A stretch of DNA of 11,832 bases from UBA1206 sp041672465. GTDB taxonomy: Bacteria > Bacillota > Clostridia > Oscillospirales > CAG-382. Below the pieces are notes generated by a model, which was not told the DNA's origin, made no database searches, and saw nothing but the letters and a program-made list of their open reading frames with translations. Positions 4,814 to 11,103 of the stretch are shown here, piece after piece. The stretch lies in the NCBI GenBank assembly GCA_041672465.1, contig JBAYZO010000050.1:1-11832 (forward strand). Direction: 5' to 3'. The translations under genes and the position numbers were made by a program. Numbering within the stretch: the stretch's first letter is position 1; the number at the start of each line of letters is the position of its first letter.

Positions 4814-6184
4814 ATGCCATATTTAACAAACAGCAACCGCACAAAAGAACGGCTCGCCCCATATGTCGCCGACTGCAGGGCGAACCTTGTAATTGACGAG
4901 AGACTCCTGCCTGGCAGGGATATAAAAGCCGGGCTTAGGAACGCCGACGGCACGGGAGTGCTGGCGGGCGCCACCATGATAAGCGACGTCCACGGCTATG
5001 TGTTAATGGACGGCGTAAAAGTCCCCGACGAGGGCAGGCTTTTCTACCGGGGCATCGACGTTCGAGACATCGTCGCCGGCTGCGGCGGGGAGGACAGGTT
5101 CGGCTTTGAGGAAGTTGTGTGGCTATTGCTGTTCGGCTATCTCCCCGACAGGGCTAAGCTTGACGGCTTTGCCAAACTGCTCTGGGAGATGCGGGAGCTC
5201 CCCGACGGCTTTGTCGAGGATATGCTTATAAAAGCGCCCTCCCCCGACATTATGAATAAGTTGGGAAGAAGCGTGCTCGCGCTTTACAGCTATGACAATG
5301 ACGCCGATATCCTTTCGCTTGAAAACATATTCAGGCAGTCGATAGAGCTTATCGCCCGGGTTTCAACGATAGCAGTCGACGCGTATCAGGTGAAAAAGCG
5401 CTATTACGACCACTCCACGCTGTTTTTCCACCCCCCCGCGCCCGAGCTTTCGGTCGCCGAGAACATTTTATCAACCCTTAGAATGGACAGAAACTTTACC
5501 CGCGAGGAAGCGATGCTGCTCGACACCTGCCTTATCCTCCACGCCGAGCACGGCGGCGGCAACAACTCCACTTTCGCCCTCAGGGTGGCGTCGTCGTCGG
5601 GGACGGACACCTACGCGGCGGTGGCGGCGGCGCTGGGCTCGCTCAAAGGGCCAAAGCACGGCGGGGCAAATAAAAAGACCACCGAGATGTTGGACTATAT
5701 AAAAGTCGGGGTTAAGGATTACTCCGACGACGAAGAGATAAAAAGCTTTTTAAAGGATATTCTCGCGAAAAAGTCCGGCGACGGCAGCGGGCTTATCTAC
5801 GGAATGGGTCACGCCGTCTACACAAAGAGCGACCCCCGCGCGGTGATACTTAAGGAAAACGCCAAAAAACTTGCGGTGAGCGCGGGCTACGGCGACGACT
5901 TCACTATCCTTGACGCTATTGAAAGACTGTCTCCCGAGCTCCTCGCGGTAAACGGAAAAAAGCAGCCGGGGGCGATATGCGCCAATCTTGACCTTTATTC
6001 CGGGCTTGTCTACCGGGTTTTGGGCATCCCCCCCGAACTCTTCACGCCCGTCTTCGCGGTGGCGAGGATGGCGGGGTGGTGCGCCCATAGGATAGAAGAA
6101 GTGTTCACCTGTAATAAAATAATTCGCCCGGCTTACCTTATGCTAAACAATAATAATAAGTATATAAAGCTTTCGGATCGGTGA
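4814..6184 (+). CDS. gltA: Citrate synthase
   Basis: This enzyme condenses acetyl-CoA with oxaloacetate to citrate, the entry step of the oxidative TCA branch. The 456 residues include an N-terminal extension of about 50 residues before the core, common in clostridial forms. Active-site residues recognisable by family motif are H246 (H-A-E-H-G-G-G-N), H282 (G-P-K-H-G-G-A-N), H333 (M-G-H-A-V-Y), R342 (D-P-R-A), D393 (N-L-D-L-Y-S-G) and R418 (V-A-R-M-A-G-W). R-L-F-Y-R-G-I-D (75-82) is the conserved N-terminal signature. The GGAGG site lies 12 bases before the ATG, slightly far. An in-frame CTG at 4808 would have better spacing, but ATG is the safer call. A 2-methylcitrate synthase cannot be excluded from sequence alone, but the aconitase and IDH neighbours argue for citrate. 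The stop codon lies in a 10-bp direct repeat around the element that follows. Confidence 0.95.
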   Translation: MPYLTNSNRTKERLAPYVADCRANLVIDERLLPGRDIKAGLRNADGTGVLAGATMISDVHGYVLMDGVKVPDEGRLFYRGIDVRDIVAGCGGEDRFGFEEVVWLLLFGYLPDRAKLDGFAKLLWEMRELPDGFVEDMLIKAPSPDIMNKLGRSVLALYSYDNDADILSLENIFRQSIELIARVSTIAVDAYQVKKRYYDHSTLFFHPPAPELSVAENILSTLRMDRNFTREEAMLLDTCLILHAEHGGGNNSTFALRVASSSGTDTYAAVAAALGSLKGPKHGGANKKTTEMLDYIKVGVKDYSDDEEIKSFLKDILAKKSGDGSGLIYGMGHAVYTKSDPRAVILKENAKKLAVSAGYGDDFTILDAIERLSPELLAVNGKKQPGAICANLDLYSGLVYRVLGIPPELFTPVFAVARMAGWCAHRIEEVFTCNKIIRPAYLMLNNNNKYIKLSDR

Positions 6185-6190
6185 GATTTG
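6181..6190. repeat. Direct repeat flanking the gltA-acn element (left copy)
   Basis: GTGAGATTTG here recurs exactly at 6289-6298. Extending to 16 bases (6181-6196 versus 6289-6304) keeps 14 matches. The left copy contains the gltA stop codon (TGA 6182-6184). The pair brackets the three-way-junction element plus its tail and looks like a target-site duplication, though a chance match or an old partial duplication is possible. Confidence 0.55.
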
Positions 6191-6194
6191 GCTA

Positions 6195-6261
6195 GCAACT
6201 TTTTGTCTTTGCAATTTAAACAATTGCAATTTCGCTAAAGCGAAACCGTCAAAAAGGTTGC
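6195..6261 (+). repeat. Three-way-junction element, copy C (between gltA and acn)
   Basis: The outer stem pairs GCAA plus CTTTTTG (6195-6205) with CAAAAAG (6250-6256) and TTGC (6258-6261), with G6257 bulged. Hairpin two is TTGCAATT (6209-6216) with AATTGCAA (6222-6229), loop TAAAC. Hairpin one is TTTCGC (6230-6235) with GCGAAA (6240-6245). Compared with copy A the second hairpin has G-C changed to A-T at the sixth pair, which keeps pairing. On the plus strand it reads in gltA's direction, the same gene-relative orientation as the copies after mnmA and nadA. It starts 10 bases past the gltA stop and would be transcribed inside the operon. Confidence 0.85.
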
Positions 6262-6288
6262 GGTTCTACGAATTTACAAAGTCGAGAA

Positions 6289-6298
6289 GTGAGATTTG
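6289..6298. repeat. Direct repeat flanking the gltA-acn element (right copy)
   Basis: This is an exact copy of 6181-6190. The sequence running through it contains TTGACT (6296-6301), with a weak TGG TATTCA (6314-6322) 15 bases further on, a poor promoter-like match ahead of acn. The spacing is too short for a confident promoter call. Confidence 0.5.
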
Positions 6299-6343
6299 AC
6301 TGGCAAAAAATACTGGTATTCATAGAAAGGAACGGTTAAAAAA

Positions 6344-8326
6344 ATGGCGAAACAAGCAGGGCAAAACATAACTCAAAAGCTGTTATGTTCACATATTGTG
6401 TCGGGAAAAGCCGAAAAAGGCGGGGAGATAGGAATTAAAATCGACCAAACGCTGACTCAGGACGCCACCGGCACAATGGTGTATCTCGAGCTTGAGTCAA
6501 TGGGGATAGACAGGGTTAAGACAAGCCTTTCCGTGGCTTATATCGACCACAACACCCTTCAGGCGGGGTTTGAGAACGCCGACGACCACAACTATATAAA
6601 GTCCTGCGCGAAGCGTTACGGGATCCACTACTCGCCGCCCGGCAACGGAATCTGCCATCAGGTTCATCTCGAGCGGTTCGGGGTTCCGGGTATGACCCTT
6701 ATCGGCTCCGATTCCCACACTCCCACCTGCGGCGGGCTGGGTATGCTTGCCATCGGGGCGGGGGGGCTTGACGTCGCCTGCGCCATGGCGGGTTTGCCGT
6801 ATTTTATAACCATGCCGGAAATTATTAAAGTCGACCTCACGGGGGAGCTCGGCTATATGGTTTCCGCCAAAGACGCCATTCTTTTTATACTCAAAACCCT
6901 GTCGGTCAAAGGCGGGGTGGGGAAGATTTTTGAGTACGGCGGCACAGGCGTAAAGACGCTGAGCGTCCCCGAGCGCGCCACTATCGCGAACATGGGCGCG
7001 GAGCTGGGGGCAACGACGTCTGTGTTCCCGTCCGACGAGATAACGCGTGAATTTTTGGCTTTTCAGGGCAGGGAGGGCGACTACACGCCCGTCTTCGCCG
7101 ACAGCGGCGCCGTTTACGACGGCGTAATTAAAATAAACCTTTCGGAAATTCCCCCTATGGCGGCTTGTCCCCATTCGCCCGACAACGTGAGGGAGGTTTC
7201 GGTTCTTGAAAAAGAAAACATTAAAGTTGACCAGTGCTGTATCGGCTCCTGCACAAACTCGTCGTATGACGACCTTATGAAAGCGGCGGCAATTTTAAGG
7301 GGCAACAATGTTGACCCCGACGTCTCGCTCACCGTTTCGCCCGGCTCAAGACAGGTGCTTGAGGCGGCCGTTCAAAGCGGCGGGCTGCTTGAGCTTATAA
7401 ACGCCGGGGCAAGGGTTTTGGAATCCGCCTGCGGCCCCTGCATTGGAATGGGGCAGGCACCAAAATCGGGGGGCGTGTCGCTTCGCACATTCAACCGCAA
7501 CTTCAAGGGAAGGAGCGGCACTTCCGACGCGTCGGTTTATTTGGTGTCACCCGAGACGGCGGCGTATTCCGCCATTCACGGCAGGATTTCCGACCCACGG
7601 GGTTTTACCGGTGAGCTAAGCTACAGCCCTCCCCCCCTCCCCGACAAGAGCGACAAAACCGTTATCCCCCCTCTCCCGCCCGAAAAAGCAAAGGCGTGTG
7701 AGATTGTCCGGGGGCCGAATATAAAGCCCTTCCCGGTGGGGAGAGCGCTTGAGACGGGCTTTTCAACCAAAGCCGCGCTTGTGACGGGCGACAACATAAC
7801 CACCGACCATATAATGCCGGCGGGGGCAAAAATTCTGCCTTACCGCTCAAACATCCCCTATCTGTCGCGTTTTTGCTTTGCGGCGGTGGACGAGACCTTC
7901 CCCGAACGGGTAAAAGGCTATGGCTCGGGTTTAATAATAGCGGGGGAAAACTACGGTCAGGGTTCTTCCCGCGAACACGCCTCTCTTGTCCCGCTCTACC
8001 TTGGGGTGAGATGCGTGGCGGCAAAATCTTTCGCCAGAATCCACCGCGGCAACCTTATAAACGCCGGGATAATCCCGCTGACCTTTATAAATAAGGGCGA
8101 TTATGACGGCTTTTCGCTTGGCGACGAGATTGAGTTTTGCAACATCCGGAGCGAGGTTGAGGGCGGGATAAACGTCACCGCCGTTAACAGGACAAAGGGA
8201 AAAACAATTGTTTTTGCCTGTTCGCTCTCTGTAAGGGAAAGGGAGTATATACTCTCCGGCGGGCTTATAAACGCCATAAGGGAAAAAGAGAAAAGCAAAA
8301 AAGGAGGAAAGCGGCTTGACAAATAA
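6344..8326 (+). CDS. acn: Aconitate hydratase (Aquifex-type, single chain)
   Basis: It interconverts citrate and isocitrate through cis-aconitate using a 4Fe-4S cluster. The 660-residue length fits the compact Aquifex-type aconitases rather than the roughly 890-residue AcnA or AcnB. The order is domains 1-3 (about 1-420), a proline-rich linker (about 425-450) and the swivel domain (about 465-650). Cluster cysteines are C303 (G-S-C-T-N) with C363 and C366 (S-A-C-G-P-C). G-S-D-S-H-T-P-T (121-128) is the substrate-binding block, and G-S-S-R-E-H (540-545) carries the catalytic serine and arginine. G-D-N-I-T-T-D-H (482-489) opens the swivel domain. The isopropylmalate isomerase family is related but usually has two subunits. 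The ribosome site AAAGGA lies 12 bases upstream. The last 11 bases overlap icd, so translational coupling is likely. A structured repeat fills the gap after gltA. Confidence 0.96.
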   Translation: MAKQAGQNITQKLLCSHIVSGKAEKGGEIGIKIDQTLTQDATGTMVYLELESMGIDRVKTSLSVAYIDHNTLQAGFENADDHNYIKSCAKRYGIHYSPPGNGICHQVHLERFGVPGMTLIGSDSHTPTCGGLGMLAIGAGGLDVACAMAGLPYFITMPEIIKVDLTGELGYMVSAKDAILFILKTLSVKGGVGKIFEYGGTGVKTLSVPERATIANMGAELGATTSVFPSDEITREFLAFQGREGDYTPVFADSGAVYDGVIKINLSEIPPMAACPHSPDNVREVSVLEKENIKVDQCCIGSCTNSSYDDLMKAAAILRGNNVDPDVSLTVSPGSRQVLEAAVQSGGLLELINAGARVLESACGPCIGMGQAPKSGGVSLRTFNRNFKGRSGTSDASVYLVSPETAAYSAIHGRISDPRGFTGELSYSPPPLPDKSDKTVIPPLPPEKAKACEIVRGPNIKPFPVGRALETGFSTKAALVTGDNITTDHIMPAGAKILPYRSNIPYLSRFCFAAVDETFPERVKGYGSGLIIAGENYGQGSSREHASLVPLYLGVRCVAAKSFARIHRGNLINAGIIPLTFINKGDYDGFSLGDEIEFCNIRSEVEGGINVTAVNRTKGKTIVFACSLSVREREYILSGGLINAIREKEKSKKGGKRLDK

Positions 8327-9524
8327 AATTAAAATGACAACCCCGATTGTGGAAATGGACGGGGACGAAATGACAAGGGTGATCTGGCAAAAGGTTAAGG
8401 ATGAGCTTATTTGCCCTTTTGTGGAGCTTAAAACACTTTACTTTGATTTGGGGCTTAAAAACCGTGAAAAAACCCGCGATAAAGTCACTTTTGACGCCGC
8501 GGAGGCGGCAAAAAAGCTTGGGGTCGCGGTAAAATGCGCCACAATAACCCCAAATGAGGAAAGAGTAACCGAATACATGCTGAGCGAGCTCTGGCCATCG
8601 CCAAACATCACAATACGGGCGTGCCTTGACGGCACCGTATTCCGCGCCCCGATATCAATAAAGGGAATAGACCCGTATGTAAAGAGCTGGAAGAGCCCCA
8701 TAATAATAGCCCGCCACGCCTATGGAGATATATATAAAAATGTGGAGGCGAAAGCGGAGCCCGGCGACAAGGCGTATCTTCTTATAGAGGGCGGCGGCAG
8801 GGAAGTAAAAATACCAATCCACAGCTTTGACGGCGAGGGGATGGTTCAGGGAATTCATAACACAAGGAGTTCGATTGTTTCTTTCGCCAAAAGTTGTTTC
8901 GCTTATTCGCTTGACTTGGGAAAAGACCTTTGGTTTTCCGCCAAAGACACAATCTCCCGCAAGTATGACAGAGCTTTCCGGGATGTTTTTAGTGAAGTCT
9001 ATGAGAGCGAATACAAAGAGAAGTTTAAAGAAAAAGGCATAAATTACTTTTACACCTTGATTGACGACGCCGTCGCGAGGGTGGTTCGCTCCGAGGGCGG
9101 CTTTGTCTGGGCGCTTAAAAACTATGACGGCGACGTGATGAGCGATATGATCGCCGCCGCGTCGGGAGATTTGGCGATGATGACATCCGTGCTGGTGTCG
9201 CCGGACGGCGTTTACGAATACGAGGCGGCGCACGGAACGGTTCAGCGCCACTACTACAACTATTTAAAGGGGCTCCCCACAACGACAAACCCCGCCGCCA
9301 CCATTTACGCATGGGCGGGCGGGCTTAAAAAGCGGGGAGAGCTCGACGGCCTGACCCCCCTTGGCGATTTTGGCGAAAAGCTTGAGCGCGCGGTTGCCGA
9401 AACATTTGAAAGCGGCTTTATGCCGAAAGGGCTTTGCCTTATCTCAAGCCTCGGCGAAAAAACCGCTCTGGGCCCATGGGAACTTATTGAAAAAATCAAG
9501 GAACGTCTGGTTAATACAATTTAA
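8316..9524 (+). CDS. icd: NADP-dependent isocitrate dehydrogenase, eukaryotic-type (type II)
   Basis: It oxidises isocitrate to 2-oxoglutarate, CO2 and NADPH as a homodimer. The 402 residues align along nearly their whole length with human IDH1/IDH2-type enzymes, not with the E. coli Icd type. Substrate residues are S95, R101, R110, R133, Y136 and K210; metal-binding aspartates are D250, D273 and D277. R311-H312 match the human Arg-His pair that reads the NADP 2'-phosphate, supporting NADP use. Two other residues in that pocket differ: human Q257 and K260 correspond to R255 and R258. The start is TTG at 8316, with GGAGG ending 8 bases upstream; the next in-frame ATG (8334) would be 26 bases away. 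The 11-base overlap with acn and the shared pathway indicate one operon. Confidence 0.96.
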   Translation: MTNKIKMTTPIVEMDGDEMTRVIWQKVKDELICPFVELKTLYFDLGLKNREKTRDKVTFDAAEAAKKLGVAVKCATITPNEERVTEYMLSELWPSPNITIRACLDGTVFRAPISIKGIDPYVKSWKSPIIIARHAYGDIYKNVEAKAEPGDKAYLLIEGGGREVKIPIHSFDGEGMVQGIHNTRSSIVSFAKSCFAYSLDLGKDLWFSAKDTISRKYDRAFRDVFSEVYESEYKEKFKEKGINYFYTLIDDAVARVVRSEGGFVWALKNYDGDVMSDMIAAASGDLAMMTSVLVSPDGVYEYEAAHGTVQRHYYNYLKGLPTTTNPAATIYAWAGGLKKRGELDGLTPLGDFGEKLERAVAETFESGFMPKGLCLISSLGEKTALGPWELIEKIKERLVNTI

Positions 9525-9535
9525 GTTTTTTAACT

Positions 9536-9590
9536 CCGCCCGGGTATACGCTTGTTTGTCTTAACATCGGCAAAGCGTATGCCCGGGCGG
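9536..9590 (+). terminator. Long hairpin after icd, probable operon terminator
   Basis: Positions 9536-9553 pair with 9573-9590 in an 18-bp stem containing one T-G wobble (9545/9581) and a GC-rich base, closing a 19-base loop. It starts 12 bases past the icd stop. The tail CTTTGTCC is only weakly T-rich, so it is an imperfect intrinsic terminator and might instead protect the mRNA 3' end. Confidence 0.6.
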
Positions 9591-9636
9591 CTTTGTCCGC
9601 CATATAGCTATTATTCCCGCGGAGCGGCGAGCCGGC

Positions 9637-9680
9637 ATATCATAAATAGAAGAATATCTTAAATAATCAACATATGATAT
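9637..9680. promoter_or_regulatory. Possible operator: ATATCATA inverted repeat upstream of the Cys-rich gene
   Basis: ATATCATA (9637-9644) is the exact reverse complement of TATGATAT (9673-9680). The two lie in the AT-rich gap before the gene at 9709 and could be regulator half-sites. The centre-to-centre distance is large for one dimer site, so this is weak. No convincing -35/-10 pair was found here. Confidence 0.25.
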
Positions 9681-9708
9681 TGACTATTTTTAAAGAAAGG
9701 CGGGTTTT

Positions 9709-10281
9709 ATGGCTATGTTTTGCGGCTTTTCGCAGAAAAGCAATTGTTATTCGGTTTGCGTTTTTTTCGCCCCGGACGGCGCGGGGGGATGCCGTGGGGG
9801 AATGTTTGAAAACGAATGTATAAGGCTTGGAACCGGTGAGGCGTTTGCCCCCGTCACGGCGGCGGCGGCCGCGGAGGGGAACACAAGCGAGAGCGGGTTC
9901 GCGCTTTTTGAATCGGCCGGCGAAATTACCCAAGGGCGCGAAATAGCGCTGTGCCGGGTTGCCGGCGGCGGGGAAGACGGCAGGCAGGGGGCGTTCCCTC
10001 CCGCGGGCGGGGTTTTGGGGTTGGGGTTTTTCCAAGGGGAAACAGAAAACAATATAAAGTCAATAAACATTAAAGTGAGCTACGGCGGCAAACCCGTTGA
10101 CTGCGGCGGCTTTTCGGCGGCGAGGTGTTTTTCCGGGCTTCACGCCCCGCTTTGCTTCGCGTTCGCCTTTAATTCTGACGGAGCGGGGGAGCTTTCGTTT
10201 GTCCCCATTGCCGACCCCGAAGCCGAGGGGGTTAAAATCACGGACGGGGTGTTCAGAGCGGTTTTATTTACAAGAAGATAA
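9709..10281 (+). CDS. Cys- and Gly-rich protein of unknown function
   Basis: This frame encodes 190 residues I cannot assign to a family. It has nine cysteines (5, 13, 17, 28, 37, 82, 132, 140, 149), clustered in the first 40 residues and again at 132-149, with many Gly, Ala and Phe. There is no signal peptide, no clear membrane segment and no regular CxxC pairing, so a metal site or disulfides are only possible. Support for a real gene is a good ribosome site (AAGAAAGG 9693-9700, 8 bases before ATG), a full-length open frame and the same G+C-rich codon style as the neighbours. It lies between the TCA operon and the Crp-like regulator, with a sigma-A promoter starting just after its stop, so the regulator need not depend on it. 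A chance open frame in GC-rich DNA remains possible, as the opposite strand is also partly open. Confidence 0.6.
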   Translation: MAMFCGFSQKSNCYSVCVFFAPDGAGGCRGGMFENECIRLGTGEAFAPVTAAAAAEGNTSESGFALFESAGEITQGREIALCRVAGGGEDGRQGAFPPAGGVLGLGFFQGETENNIKSINIKVSYGGKPVDCGGFSAARCFSGLHAPLCFAFAFNSDGAGELSFVPIADPEAEGVKITDGVFRAVLFTRR

Positions 10282-10288
10282 ACAAGCG

Positions 10289-10317
10289 TTGATTTTTTCG
10301 GCGGCTTATGTTAAAAT
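10289..10317 (+). promoter_or_regulatory. Promoter of the Crp-like regulator gene
   Basis: TTGATT (10289-10294), a 17-base spacer and TAAAAT (10312-10317), with TGT before the -10, form a good extended -10 sigma-A promoter. It starts 8 bases after the preceding stop codon. A second TATAAT at 10333-10338 lacks a good -35. The expected leader is about 40 bases and AT-rich. Confidence 0.75.
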
Positions 10318-10363
10318 CTGTTATACAAATAATATAATAAAAAACGAATTGAAGTAAAAAGCC

Positions 10364-11062
10364 ATGCTTTACGCCCCCCAAAACAATTTTAATCTTAACT
10401 TCGCGGCAATTTCGGGCTATCGGCTGTTCGCGGGGTTTACTCCACATGAGGTGGAGGGTATTTTTACGGCGTTACAAGTCAGGGTTCGGGGCTATGAAAA
10501 AGGCGAGACCATCCTCCGCGAGGGGGAAAAATGCGCCGAAATCGGGGTGATATTAAAAGGGGAAGTCGTGGGGGAAACTTTCTCCGAAAGCGGGAAGAGA
10601 GACATCGTCGCCTTTTTTTCCGAGGGGTTGGTTTTCGGCCAGCTTCTCGCCGCCTCCGGCAAGGCAAAAAGCCCGGTCACGCTGACCTCTCGGGCAAGAA
10701 CTCTTGCGGCGTTCTTAGCCTTTGACAAGCTGTTCAGCCTTGGGGGGAAAGACTTTTCAAAGCTGTTCCGCAACCTCGCGGAAATTATCGCCGACGAGTA
10801 TTTCGCCCTTTTGTTCAGGGCAAACTGCCTTTCGCAGCCCACGATACGGGAAAAAATATTGTTTTTCCTCCATGAAAAGCGGCTCGCGACGGGCTCCGAC
10901 GTCTTTGAAATACCGCTCGGCAGGGCGGAAATGGCGGATTTCCTCTCCGCTGATAGATCCTCGCTCTCAAGGGAACTGTCCCGCCTTAAATCCGAGGGGG
11001 TTATTGATTTTAAAGGGAGAAAGTTTATTCTAAAGACCCCGGCGGAGAAAGATAAAAGATAA
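10364..11062 (+). CDS. Crp/Fnr-family transcriptional regulator
   Basis: A 232-residue protein with the Crp/Fnr plan: a cyclic-nucleotide-type beta-barrel at about 20-115 (G-E-T-I-L-R-E-G-E, G-V-I-L-K-G-E-V, F-G-Q-L-L), a dimerisation helix at about 128-155, and a C-terminal winged helix-turn-helix at about 186-222 with recognition helix S-A-D-R-S-S-L-S-R-E-L-S-R-L. The E-x-x-R-x-A/S phosphate cassette expected for cAMP binders is not evident after F-G-Q-L-L, and the N-terminal cysteine set of Fnr is absent (only C57 and C155). The effector is therefore unknown, and other small molecules, heme or redox are all open. The ribosome site is weak (GAAG, 9 bases upstream), but the start fits the family's N-terminus. 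It may regulate neighbouring genes such as the TCA operon, which is inference from position only. Its stop codon lies inside a heptamer repeat. Confidence 0.92.
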   Translation: MLYAPQNNFNLNFAAISGYRLFAGFTPHEVEGIFTALQVRVRGYEKGETILREGEKCAEIGVILKGEVVGETFSESGKRDIVAFFSEGLVFGQLLAASGKAKSPVTLTSRARTLAAFLAFDKLFSLGGKDFSKLFRNLAEIIADEYFALLFRANCLSQPTIREKILFFLHEKRLATGSDVFEIPLGRAEMADFLSADRSSLSRELSRLKSEGVIDFKGRKFILKTPAEKDKR

Positions 11063-11091
11063 GAGATAATAGATAATAGATAATAGATAAG
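11050..11091. repeat. Heptamer tandem repeat (AGATAAN x 6)
   Basis: Six consecutive 7-base units run AGATAAA, AGATAAG, AGATAAT, AGATAAT, AGATAAT, AGATAAG. The array includes the last codons and stop (11060-11062) of the Crp-like gene and ends in the AAGGA ribosome site of the next gene (11089-11093). The three central units each contain GATAAT, one base from the -10 consensus. Unit number may vary by slippage. Confidence 0.85.
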
Positions 11092-11103
11092 GAAAAAAAC
11101 AAA

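Noticed and set aside
6497..7174. 225-residue open frame on the minus strand
   Set aside because: It lies wholly inside aconitase, whose motifs are unambiguous, and it is a by-product of G+C-rich codons. It has no recognisable domain.
6344..8326. Fused isopropylmalate isomerase (LeuC plus LeuD)
   Set aside because: The size, the complete set of aconitase motifs, and the flanking citrate synthase and IDH fit aconitase. No leucine-pathway gene is nearby.
8655..9251. 198-residue open frame on the minus strand
   Set aside because: It is antisense to the conserved isocitrate dehydrogenase and shows no family motif.
8316..9524. Isopropylmalate dehydrogenase or E. coli-type Icd
   Set aside because: The protein follows the eukaryotic-type IDH motif order from M-D-G-D-E-M-T-R through R-H-Y. 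The E. coli-type and LeuB signatures are absent.
9667..10035. 122-residue minus-strand frame opposite the Cys-rich gene
   Set aside because: Its composition is Arg- and Pro-rich, as expected from reverse reading of Gly/Ala-rich coding DNA. The plus-strand frame is longer and has a good ribosome site.
11050..11091. CRISPR or iteron-type origin in the heptamer repeat
   Set aside because: The units are contiguous without spacers, and there is no replication initiator gene or DnaA box nearby.
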